DNA of 25,888 nt, from the IMG/VR virus record IMGVR_UViG_3300044858_006201, positions 1-25,888 of that record; one strand, written 5' to 3'. Of the stretch, positions 15,120 to 21,349 are shown piece after piece. The position numbers and the translations under genes were made by a program. The stretch is from a virus. The stretch's first letter is position 1. Each line of letters starts with the position of its first letter. Under the pieces are notes generated by a model. The model made no database searches and had not been told where the DNA came from. It worked only from the letters and a program-made list of their open reading frames with translations.

Positions 15120-15628
15120 CAGAAGCCCGTGACGATGGAGCCGTTGGCCTGCCTGACGAACTGCGACTGCGAGGCGTCTTCGGTGTTGCCGTTGGGGCCG
15201 ACGGTGACGGGCCCGCCGCCCGGCGACGTGAGCACGACGGCCTCGGTGAGGAGCTTCGCCTCGCGCCCCTTGCGGAGCTGATCCGCGAGCTTCGCCGCGG
15301 CGTCGTAGTGCGACTGCCAGGGGTTGCCCGAGGTCTGCCCGTTCACGCTCGTGCGCGGCTGCGCCTCGGCGGCGAAATAGCAGGTGAGGTCGACGAGGCG
15401 ACGCTTCACGAGGTTCTGCACGGTGCCGCCAGCAGCCGTCCAGTCGCCCGGGAGCGCGTCGCCCATCCACATGTTCCACTGCGAGGACGCGTCTGCGATG
15501 CAGAGCGCGACGAAGGCCGTGTCGACCGTGCCCTGCGTCGCGCGAGAGAACCAACGCGCGTAGGCGTCAGCCGTCAGGCGCGACGACACATCCGAGGCGG
15601 TGATGTAGTCAGGGATCGGGGTCGCCAC
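15119..15628 (-). CDS. Mu gp36-like connector protein (DUF1320)
   Basis: A 169-residue protein matching the DUF1320 family (Mu gp36), thought to be a head-tail adaptor. It begins with Y-I-T-A-S-D-V-S-S-R-L-T-A-D-A-Y-A-R-W-F, the family's N-terminal strand-helix. It continues with V-A-L-C-I-A-D-A-S-S-Q-W-N-M-W-M and L-V-K-R-R-L-V-D-L-T-C-Y-F-A-A-E, corresponding to the 'Ai.dAs..id.yl' and 'a.diA.y.l' helices. The C-terminal 40 residues are Gly/Gln/Asn-rich. Start is GTG, preceded by GAGG 6 bases away, a good ribosome site. The next gene shares its stop (TGATG). Confidence 0.75.
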   Translation of the reverse strand: MATPIPDYITASDVSSRLTADAYARWFSRATQGTVDTAFVALCIADASSQWNMWMGDALPGDWTAAGGTVQNLVKRRLVDLTCYFAAEAQPRTSVNGQTSGNPWQSHYDAAAKLADQLRKGREAKLLTEAVVLTSPGGGPVTVGPNGNTEDASQSQFVRQANGSIVTGF

Positions 15629-15638
15629 GGCTCACCTC

Positions 15639-16100
15639 TCAGCGGGACCAGATGAAGTGAACGCCCTCGACCATGCGCGTCGCGAGGTCTGCGGGCGGGG
15701 CCTCGGGGTCGAAGGGCATCTCGGTGCCCGGCTCGTGCTGCTTGCCACGGAAGAAGAGCCCGTTGAGCACCAGCGCGCGCATCCCGCGCGGCGCCCCGGA
15801 GGGACCGTGGGGGGCCTCGGGGTGGGCGGCGCGCGCCGCGGCGATCTCGGCCTCGCGCTCAGCCCAGCGCGCGTTGAAGCGCGCGGTCTGGGCGTCGAGG
15901 TCTTTCTGACCGCGCTCGATCGCAGCCGCGAGCGCTGCCTCGAGACGCGCGATCTGCTCGTCGCGGGCGGCGTCACCGACGGGCGCGGCGTCACCGAGCA
16001 CCGCGTCGACGACAGGCTCCGACGCTGCGGGCGTCGAGGCGTCGACGACGGGCGCGGCGTCACCGGGGCGCGCCGCGATCGGTCGGTTGCGGCGGCCCAT
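15639..16100 (-). CDS. Hypothetical protein in the Mu gp35 position, 153 aa
   Basis: A 153-residue protein directly after the major capsid gene. The ATG shares a base with the capsid stop (TGATG), fixing the start; the longer frame is a shadow of the capsid gene. An Ala/Pro/Asp-rich N-terminus (1-45) leads to a charged coiled coil (about 46-90, E-A-A-L-A-A-A-I-E-R and W-A-E-R-E-A-E-I-A-A-A). The C-terminal domain (about 105-153) reads M-R-A-L-V-L-N-G-L-F-F-R-G-K-Q-H-E-P-G, resembling short beta domains in proteins at this place in Mu-like phages. Function is unknown; a capsid-associated or neck role is inferred from order. Confidence 0.6.
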   Translation of the reverse strand: MGRRNRPIAARPGDAAPVVDASTPAASEPVVDAVLGDAAPVGDAARDEQIARLEAALAAAIERGQKDLDAQTARFNARWAEREAEIAAARAAHPEAPHGPSGAPRGMRALVLNGLFFRGKQHEPGTEMPFDPEAPPADLATRMVEGVHFIWSR

Positions 16101-17326
16101 CAGGTGAGGACCGAGGCCCAGAGGTAGCCCGACACGTTCGACGTCACGAAGACGTCGGTCGAGTGCGTCACCTTCGCGTACTCGCCGCCGGCGACGCCGG
16201 GGAGCAGCCAGGGGATGAACTGCACGTCCATCGCCTCGTTGAGGAAGCGGAACTGGTAGCCGAAGGCGTTCGTGCGCAGGGGCGACGGGCGCTCCTGCAC
16301 CGCGACCACGGCCGCGAAGCCCGACCACACGTCGGAGAGGCTGACGGTCTGGCCGTCGTTGGCGGTGTTCTTCTTCGCCTTGCCGACCACGACCTCGTCG
16401 ACCTCGAACACCTGCGCGAGGAGCTGCGGGGTGACCGCGAGGGGCGTGGCGCCGCCGACGGTGGAGGCGCGGCCGTACATCGCCGCGAGGATCTTGGGGT
16501 GGTCCTGCAGCGCGCGGAACACGTCGCGGCCGAGCACCATCACGAGCTTCACGCCGGGGGCGCGGAGGATCTTCGCGACGCCCGTGCGCACCTGGTTGGC
16601 GGGGTTCGACGACGGGTTGTCCCACTTGTCGGCCGCGCTCGCGATCGTCGTCGAGTAGCCCGACGCGTAGTTGCCCGCGGTGCCGACGGTCGCCGCGATG
16701 TCGATCTCCTGCATGAGCTCGAGCGTGTCGGCGAGGATCTCGGCGGTGGTCTGCCGCACCTCGACGAAGGGGGCGTCGGCGTTCTGCGAGACCTGCTTCG
16801 GGATGAAGGTCATCAGCCCGTAGTCTTCGACGAGGTACGTGCCCTGGTTCGACACCTTCCAGATGAGCTCGGGGAGGTTGGCGCCCTGACCCGCGAGGCG
16901 CGTGTCGGTGGGGCTCAGGCCCGTGCCGAAGGGGATGCTCGCGATCACGTTCGAGCGGTTGCCCACCTTCACGACGGGCATCAGGCGGTTGCCCACCATC
17001 TCGTTGTTCTGGTAGCGCACCAGGATGCCCGGCTGGTACGTCGGGATGTGCACGCTGTCGGGCGACGGCGAGAAGAGGTGCGAGAGGCCAGCGGCCTGCG
17101 CGGCGGCGAAGAGGCGCACGTCGCCGGGCGCGTAGGTGCGCACGCCGAACATCTTCGAGATGGTCGGGTCGGCGAACTCGGTCGCGACGGGCATCTGGAA
17201 GTACGGCTGCATCACCGCGTTGCCGTCACCGATGACGGAGAAGTCGCAGCTCGCGAGGGCGCCGGTCGACGCGGCCACGCGGCGCACGGTGGCGGGCGAC
17301 CACCGCTTGTTCATGGGGGAGTTCAT
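16100..17326 (-). CDS. Major capsid protein
   Basis: A 408-residue head subunit. It is identified by position (after the protease/scaffold and decoration genes, before the connectors), by size and by sequence: V-M-V-L-G-R-D-V-F-R-A-L-Q-D-H-P-K-I in the middle is a recurring capsid motif for a helix of the HK97-like peripheral domain. L-L-A-Q-V-F-E-V-D-E-V-V-V-G-K-A follows, then strands ending N-V-S-G-Y-L-W-A-S-V. The first 97 residues look like a removable N-terminal arm: K-R-W-S-P-A-T-V-R-R at 7-16, a helical Ala-rich part at 70-84, and a motif at 85-97 shared with the protease/scaffold protein. ATG at 17314 is an alternative start. Confidence 0.85.
   Translation of the reverse strand: MNSPMNKRWSPATVRRVAASTGALASCDFSVIGDGNAVMQPYFQMPVATEFADPTISKMFGVRTYAPGDVRLFAAAQAAGLSHLFSPSPDSVHIPTYQPGILVRYQNNEMVGNRLMPVVKVGNRSNVIASIPFGTGLSPTDTRLAGQGANLPELIWKVSNQGTYLVEDYGLMTFIPKQVSQNADAPFVEVRQTTAEILADTLELMQEIDIAATVGTAGNYASGYSTTIASAADKWDNPSSNPANQVRTGVAKILRAPGVKLVMVLGRDVFRALQDHPKILAAMYGRASTVGGATPLAVTPQLLAQVFEVDEVVVGKAKKNTANDGQTVSLSDVWSGFAAVVAVQERPSPLRTNAFGYQFRFLNEAMDVQFIPWLLPGVAGGEYAKVTHSTDVFVTSNVSGYLWASVLT
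17036..17074 (-). other. Shared motif copy in capsid protein, candidate cleavage site
   Basis: Codons 85-97 of the major capsid protein encode FSPSPDSVHIPTY. The protease/scaffold protein carries FSPSPESVHAPSF at residues 460-472. Nine of 13 positions are identical and the others conservative. A cut here would leave about 311 residues, a normal mature HK97-like capsid size. The cleavage role is inference. Confidence 0.5.
17283..17299. repeat. 17-base repeat, copy in capsid gene
   Basis: An exact 17-base match to 19763-19779, in the same reading frame. It encodes the S-P-A-T-V-R part of K-R-W-S-P-A-T-V-R-R at capsid residues 7-16. Similarity continues on both sides with scattered differences. 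Confidence 0.6.
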
Positions 17327-17367
17327 CGTGGGGTTCTTTCTGCTGGTGGTGTGGTCGTCGAGGTCGA

Positions 17368-17754
17368 TCAGATCGTCTTGATGATCGTCATGCGGATGCG
17401 GTCACCCGCGGCGCCGGCCGAGTCGAGGGCGCGACCGATGACGGTGCCCGTGGTCAGCGTCCGCACGGTGCCTGTGGCGCCGCCCGACTCCAGGGTGTCG
17501 CCCGCGGTGATGGCGGCGGCGGCGTTGACGACCGCGTCGCCGTCGGTGATGAGCTCGATCGAGGTCGCGCCCGACGCCTGCGCGTAGCGCGCGACGCCGA
17601 GGAACTTGAGCGCCGACGCGGCGCCCGCGGGGAGGCGCGCGGTCATGTCGGCCGAGACGCTCTGGAAGCACGCGGCGCCTTCGAGGATGGCGGTCTCGGC
17701 GGTCGCGAAGCTGGTGGACTTGATCGGCGACTGCGTCGCCTTTGAGGTGGCCAT
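17368..17754 (-). CDS. Capsid decoration protein (DUF2190-like)
   Basis: A 128-residue Ala/Gly/Thr-rich protein between the maturation protein and the major capsid gene. The layout fits small capsid cement proteins: a flexible N-terminus (M-A-T-S-K-A-T-Q-S-P-I), then a beta-rich core with F-L-G-V-A-R-Y-A-Q-A-S-G, I-T-D-G-D-A-V-V-N-A-A-A-A-I-T-A-G-D, and a C-terminal V-I-G-R-A-L-D-S-A-G-A-A-G-D-R-I-R-M-T-I. This last part resembles the 'G.al.aa.agd.v.V.l' ending of DUF2190-type proteins, which stabilise the expanded head by binding its outer surface. Mu has gene 33 at this position. Flanking gaps are about 40 bases each, so it has its own ribosome site (weak AGAGAG). Confidence 0.65.
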   Translation of the reverse strand: MATSKATQSPIKSTSFATAETAILEGAACFQSVSADMTARLPAGAASALKFLGVARYAQASGATSIELITDGDAVVNAAAAITAGDTLESGGATGTVRTLTTGTVIGRALDSAGAAGDRIRMTIIKTI

Positions 17755-17796
17755 GGCGGTCTATCTCTCTTGTGGGTTGGCGAGGCGGTCGGTCGA

Positions 17797-18498
17797 TCAG
17801 CGCGAGGCGGCGGCGAGCTCTTGCTCGGCGCGCACGCGGGCGGTGAAGAGGTCGATCTTGTGCTCGGCGGCGATCTGCTGCGCGCGCGCGTCGAGGCGCG
17901 TCGCGTCGTAGGCGAGGCCGCCCGCGGGGGCCGTGGCGTGGATCGAGCCGCCACCGGCGCCGAGGTTCGAGAGCAGCACGTCGGCCTGGGCGCGCGTGGT
18001 GCTGCCGCGCTCGCTCATCAGCTTGGCGCCCTCGGCCTGCGCGATGCGCTTCTCGGGGTAGAGGCGCGAGAAGCGCGCGCGGTCGGAGAGGCACAGCGCC
18101 ACGAGGTCGGCGCGCGCCTCGGCGTCGGCGAGGCCCGCGGCGATGGCGCGGTCGCTCATCTGCGCGGCCTCGGCTTCGGCGGCGGCGCGCTCCTTCTGCT
18201 GGAGCATCGCGAGCTCCTCGAGCTTCGCGCGGAGCTGCTCGTGGAGGGCGTCTTCGGCGTGCTCGAGGTCGGGGTTGAACCCGTCCATGCCGCAGGTCGT
18301 GGCCATGCGCTTGAGCATCTCCGCGCGCGCCATCTTGGCGCCCATCGCGTACGCGGGGTGCGCGCTCATCTCGGCGTCGCTCGCGGCGACGGCCTTCGCG
18401 TCGACCTCGGGAGCGGCGGCCTTCGGCGCCTCGGCGACGGGCGCGGACGGGGTCTGCGACGCCATCTCGGCGCCGGGCTTGATCTCGTTCTGCTGCAT
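17797..18498 (-). CDS. Capsid scaffold protein from internal start (Mu gpZ-like)
   Basis: Predicted separate product of 233 residues, in frame with and identical to the end of the maturation protein. The internal ATG at 18498 (codon 481) is preceded by GGAG with a 6-base spacer, the best ribosome site near any start in the head module, although it lies inside a continuous frame. The peptide starts MQQNEIKPGAEM and has an Ala/Pro linker, then charged helices (about 90-150, with E-E-L-A-M-L-Q-Q-K-E-R-A-A-A-E), typical of scaffolds. Mu genes I/Z and lambda C/Nu3 use the same nested plan, giving many scaffold copies per protease. It is rich in Ala, Glu, Met and Asp and has one Cys near the middle. 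Confidence 0.7.
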   Translation of the reverse strand: MQQNEIKPGAEMASQTPSAPVAEAPKAAAPEVDAKAVAASDAEMSAHPAYAMGAKMARAEMLKRMATTCGMDGFNPDLEHAEDALHEQLRAKLEELAMLQQKERAAAEAEAAQMSDRAIAAGLADAEARADLVALCLSDRARFSRLYPEKRIAQAEGAKLMSERGSTTRAQADVLLSNLGAGGGSIHATAPAGGLAYDATRLDARAQQIAAEHKIDLFTARVRAEQELAAASR

Positions 18499-19938
18499 GA
18501 TCTTCTCCGGGTTCTTCGTGCCGAAGCTCGGCGCGTGAACGGATTCGGGTGACGGCGAGAAACGGCGCGACGTGGCGCTCGCGGTGATGGGCGCCATGCC
18601 GTCGAGGAACGGGTGGTTGGTGAGCGCGACGCTGGTAAGCCGCGCTCCGATCGGCAGCCCCGTCTCGCGGCTGCGCGCGTTGAACGCGATGGCTGGCGAG
18701 ACGTACTTGTACTGCTCGGTGCGGACCATCTCGACGGCGCGCGCGTCGACCCACTTGAACGCGGCCCACAGCGTCTCGCCGCGGATCTCGACGTCGGTCA
18801 CCCAGAAGGGCGCGGGCACGCCCGTGACGGCGGCCTCGGGCGGCGGGCGCTCGGAGAAGTGCTCGAAGTCGCCGGGAACCTCACCGTTCTTCGTGGCCGC
18901 GAGGTTGGCCCTGATCTCTTCGAACACCTTCGCCGTGAACTCGACGGGGCCCTGCGGGTGCCCGCGAAAGGTGCCGAGGCGCGCGATCTGGTTCCACGTC
19001 GTGTGACCGACGGCCACGGGCGCCTTCGCATCGAAGACGAGCGCCTGCGGCTCGCCACGGAAGAGCGCGGGCTCGTCGAGCGCCGAGAGCGTCGCGGGGT
19101 CCGCGGTGCCCGTGAGCGCGATCGGCTCGTGGTGCGTGTCGGCGGCCCACACGGACGCAGCCTCGAGGGTGAACGCGAGCGGGAGGTCGTAGGGCAGCGA
19201 CGGGAGCTCAGCGCCCTTCGCGAGGTACGCGAGCGTGACGTGCGGCGTGAAGCCGTGGCTGGCGCTCACCGGCAGCCCGAGGTTGCGCAGCCGCCGCGCG
19301 AGGTCGTCGCGCACCGCCGAGAGGCCCGGCGCATCGACGAGGAGCACGCACGCGTCGGCGTCGTCGCCCGCGAAGCACGCGAGGCCCGAGAAGCGCGCGG
19401 GGAGCGGCGGCGTCTCGGCGGCCCAGCGCTCGACCGCGCCGCGCACAAGCTCGACGTTGCCGCCGAGGCTCGCGGCGTCGCCGAGGTGCACGAGCGTCAG
19501 GTGCGCGTCGAGCTTGTCGTCGAGGGCGACGTACTCCGCGATCTCCTCGGGGATCGTGAGCACCACGCACACGCTGGTGTGCGGGCCGTCGCTCATCGTC
19601 GCGGCCTTGTCCGCGGCGTCGAGCTGCCGCACGACCTTCCGCGCCCATGCGTACCCGGGGTCGCCGCCCCAGCCGTTCCATGCCTGCCAGCCCGCGCCCT
19701 GCTCGCCCCAGGTCTGGCCGTCCTTGTCGCTCTGGTGGCGATCGAAGTAGGCGAGCATCCGCCGCACGGTGGCGGGCGAGAGGCGCTTGCCGTTCGAGAG
19801 GTCGCGCGCGCGGGCGATGCCGATGGGCGTCATGCCGCGCTGGCTCTCGGGCTTCTCCGCGCGGACCTCGAGGGCGCGCTTCGCCGCTTCGCGCGCGCCC
19901 TGCGGCGGCGTGAAGTCGATGTGATCGTAGCGGGCCAT
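17797..19938 (-). CDS. Fused maturation protein: phage N-domain, 2H phosphoesterase, Mu gpI-like protease, scaffold
   Basis: A 713-residue multidomain protein; its ATG shares a base with the portal stop (TGATG). Residues 1-110 are a phage-associated domain with G-I-A-R-A-R-D-L-S-N-G-K-R-L-S-P-A-T-V-R-R and a Trp/Gly-rich end. Residues about 118-280 are a 2H phosphoesterase (LigT/2'-5' RNA ligase-like) with both catalytic motifs intact, H146-L-T148 and H233-V-T235, 87 residues apart as usual. Residues about 300-450 resemble Mu protease I: G-D-F-E-H at 356-360, L-W-A-A-F-K-W-V, Y-K-Y-V-S-P, and S-V-A-L-T-N-H-P at 436-443. His360 and Ser414 are candidate catalytic residues (inference). Residues 481-713 are a helical scaffold with an internal start. 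No frameshift is seen. It should act inside the prohead. Confidence 0.85.
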   Translation of the reverse strand: MARYDHIDFTPPQGAREAAKRALEVRAEKPESQRGMTPIGIARARDLSNGKRLSPATVRRMLAYFDRHQSDKDGQTWGEQGAGWQAWNGWGGDPGYAWARKVVRQLDAADKAATMSDGPHTSVCVVLTIPEEIAEYVALDDKLDAHLTLVHLGDAASLGGNVELVRGAVERWAAETPPLPARFSGLACFAGDDADACVLLVDAPGLSAVRDDLARRLRNLGLPVSASHGFTPHVTLAYLAKGAELPSLPYDLPLAFTLEAASVWAADTHHEPIALTGTADPATLSALDEPALFRGEPQALVFDAKAPVAVGHTTWNQIARLGTFRGHPQGPVEFTAKVFEEIRANLAATKNGEVPGDFEHFSERPPPEAAVTGVPAPFWVTDVEIRGETLWAAFKWVDARAVEMVRTEQYKYVSPAIAFNARSRETGLPIGARLTSVALTNHPFLDGMAPITASATSRRFSPSPESVHAPSFGTKNPEKIMQQNEIKPGAEMASQTPSAPVAEAPKAAAPEVDAKAVAASDAEMSAHPAYAMGAKMARAEMLKRMATTCGMDGFNPDLEHAEDALHEQLRAKLEELAMLQQKERAAAEAEAAQMSDRAIAAGLADAEARADLVALCLSDRARFSRLYPEKRIAQAEGAKLMSERGSTTRAQADVLLSNLGAGGGSIHATAPAGGLAYDATRLDARAQQIAAEHKIDLFTARVRAEQELAAASR
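18505..18508 (-). promoter_or_regulatory. Internal ribosome binding site for scaffold
   Basis: GGAG within CCGGAGAAGATC before the ATG at 18498, with a 6-base spacer. It sits where the protease domain ends and the helical scaffold begins, so it decides the start of the nested scaffold gene. Confidence 0.65.
18523..18561 (-). other. Shared motif copy at protease/scaffold junction, candidate cleavage site
   Basis: Codons 460-472 encode FSPSPESVHAPSF, 8 residues before the internal scaffold start and after the last recognisable protease element. The near-identical copy lies in the capsid protein (residues 85-97). Position at a domain boundary supports a self-processing site; this is inference. 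Confidence 0.5.
19763..19779. repeat. 17-base repeat, copy in maturation protein gene
   Basis: An exact 17-base match to 17283-17299, in the same reading frame. It encodes S-P-A-T-V-R within K-R-L-S-P-A-T-V-R-R at residues 51-60 of the N-terminal domain, where it is part of a conserved-looking helix. Confidence 0.6.
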
Positions 19939-21335
19939 CAGGCGACTCCCTCTTCGCTCGTTGAATCGTCGGGCAGCACCGGCGCGCGCTTGTCGTTCTT
20001 GAGCAGCGGCTCACCGGGCTCGAGGTTCGGGATGGAGAGCGCGTTCGCGCCGCTCTTCTCACCGATCGGGCCGCCCATCTCGCTCCACGCCTTCATGCGG
20101 CGCGCGAGCTTGTCGAGGTCTTCGCCGCCGACGACGTCGAAGAACATCTGCGGTACCGGCGCCTGCGCACCGAACGAGCGCGCGACCATCGGGCCGAGGA
20201 GCCCGAGCCGAAGCGTGTCCGCGATCTGCGTCGCGTCGTTCTTCGCGTTCGACTCTTCGTTGCGCTCGTGGACCTCGCCGAGCGCGCGGTTGCCGCCGCC
20301 GCTCCCGACCTCGGTGCCCAGCGTCGAGCCGTGCACGGCCTTCGAGAGCTCGGCGTTGCACATGCCGATGAAGTTGGCCTGCGCGCGCCCCTCGCCCGGC
20401 ACGGTCTTGATGTCGACGTCGCAGGTGTCGGGGAAGACGCCCGCGGTCTGCGCGCTCATGTTGGCGAGCACCTCGCGCAGCATCAGCTCGTCGTTCGTCG
20501 TCGCGCCGTCGCTCTGCCCGTGCTCGCCGCGCTTGAAGCTGCCAAGGCGGATGCCGCGCGCGGCCCACGCGATGAAGGCCACATACTCGCGCACGCCGAG
20601 GCGCTTGAAGGTCGTGTACCAGGCGCACGTGCGGCCCACGCCCTCGCGCGTCGGGTAGGTGCCCATCACGCGCGGCGTGTGCACGAGGAACTTGCCCGGC
20701 ACGAGGCGGTTGATCGCGCGGACGTTGACGCCCGGGAAGGCGCCGAAAGGGCTGTCGACGTTGACCGGGCTGATGGCGTCTTCGCCGGTGCCCGAGGCGT
20801 CCCAGATGTGCAGGCTCCAGTTGGTGGCGTATGCGAAGCGGCGCGGGTGAATCCACTCGGCCGCGCGCGGCGACCACCACTCCCCGCCGCCGTCGCGGGG
20901 CTCGACGCGCCACACAAGCTCGTGGCCCGCGCGCCCGTGATAGACGGCGCCCATCAGGTCCGCGATCACGCCCGCGAAGCTGCGCCCGTTGTCGCTCTCG
21001 GGCACGATCTCAGCGAGTCGCTCCGCGCACCACGCGGCGATCTCTTTGCCGAGCGGGCCGCTGCCTTCGGGGGGCCGCAGCTCCCACGGCGCGCCCGCGA
21101 CGCGCATCTCGCGACGCTGCAGGTCGCCGTGCAGGTGAGGGTCGCGCCCGCGGCACTCTTCGAGGAGGTCCGCGAGCGTCCAGAGGTAGCCCTGGTCCGC
21201 GAGGCCGAGCACCTGCGTCACGTAGTCGGGGCCGAGGTTCGACCCGAGAACCCGGGAGAAGCGGTCGTAGTAGGGCGCGGGCGCGATCTGCGCGAGCAGC
21301 GACAGCGTCGTCGCGGAGAGCATCGGTGGCGGCAT
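19938..21335 (-). CDS. Portal protein (DUF935, Mu gp29-like)
   Basis: A 465-residue portal, the dodecameric ring through which DNA enters and leaves the head. It fits DUF935: D-L-Q-R-R-E-M-R-V-A-G-A-P-W-E-L-R-P at 71-88 corresponds to the family's 'l..R...v.g..W.v'. G-H-E-L-V-W-R-V-E-P follows at 137-146, and R-A-I-N-R-L-V-P-G-K-F-L-V-H at 206-219 precedes the long helices. G-N-R-A-L-G-E-V-H-E-R-N-E near 348-360 is the 'a..Hn.v' signature, and A-D-T-L-R-L-G-L-L-G-P-M-V follows. The start is the ATG 14 bases after the terminase stop; a longer frame only shadows the terminase gene, and ATG 21323 is an alternative. Length is close to Mu gp29. Confidence 0.9.
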   Translation of the reverse strand: MPPPMLSATTLSLLAQIAPAPYYDRFSRVLGSNLGPDYVTQVLGLADQGYLWTLADLLEECRGRDPHLHGDLQRREMRVAGAPWELRPPEGSGPLGKEIAAWCAERLAEIVPESDNGRSFAGVIADLMGAVYHGRAGHELVWRVEPRDGGGEWWSPRAAEWIHPRRFAYATNWSLHIWDASGTGEDAISPVNVDSPFGAFPGVNVRAINRLVPGKFLVHTPRVMGTYPTREGVGRTCAWYTTFKRLGVREYVAFIAWAARGIRLGSFKRGEHGQSDGATTNDELMLREVLANMSAQTAGVFPDTCDVDIKTVPGEGRAQANFIGMCNAELSKAVHGSTLGTEVGSGGGNRALGEVHERNEESNAKNDATQIADTLRLGLLGPMVARSFGAQAPVPQMFFDVVGGEDLDKLARRMKAWSEMGGPIGEKSGANALSIPNLEPGEPLLKNDKRAPVLPDDSTSEEGVA

Positions 21336-21349
21336 GGGTGTGCTCTCGC

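Noticed and set aside
18613-20658. 681-codon plus-strand open frame opposite the maturation and portal genes
   Set aside because: An antisense shadow: it spans the border of two clear minus-strand genes and has no recognisable motif.
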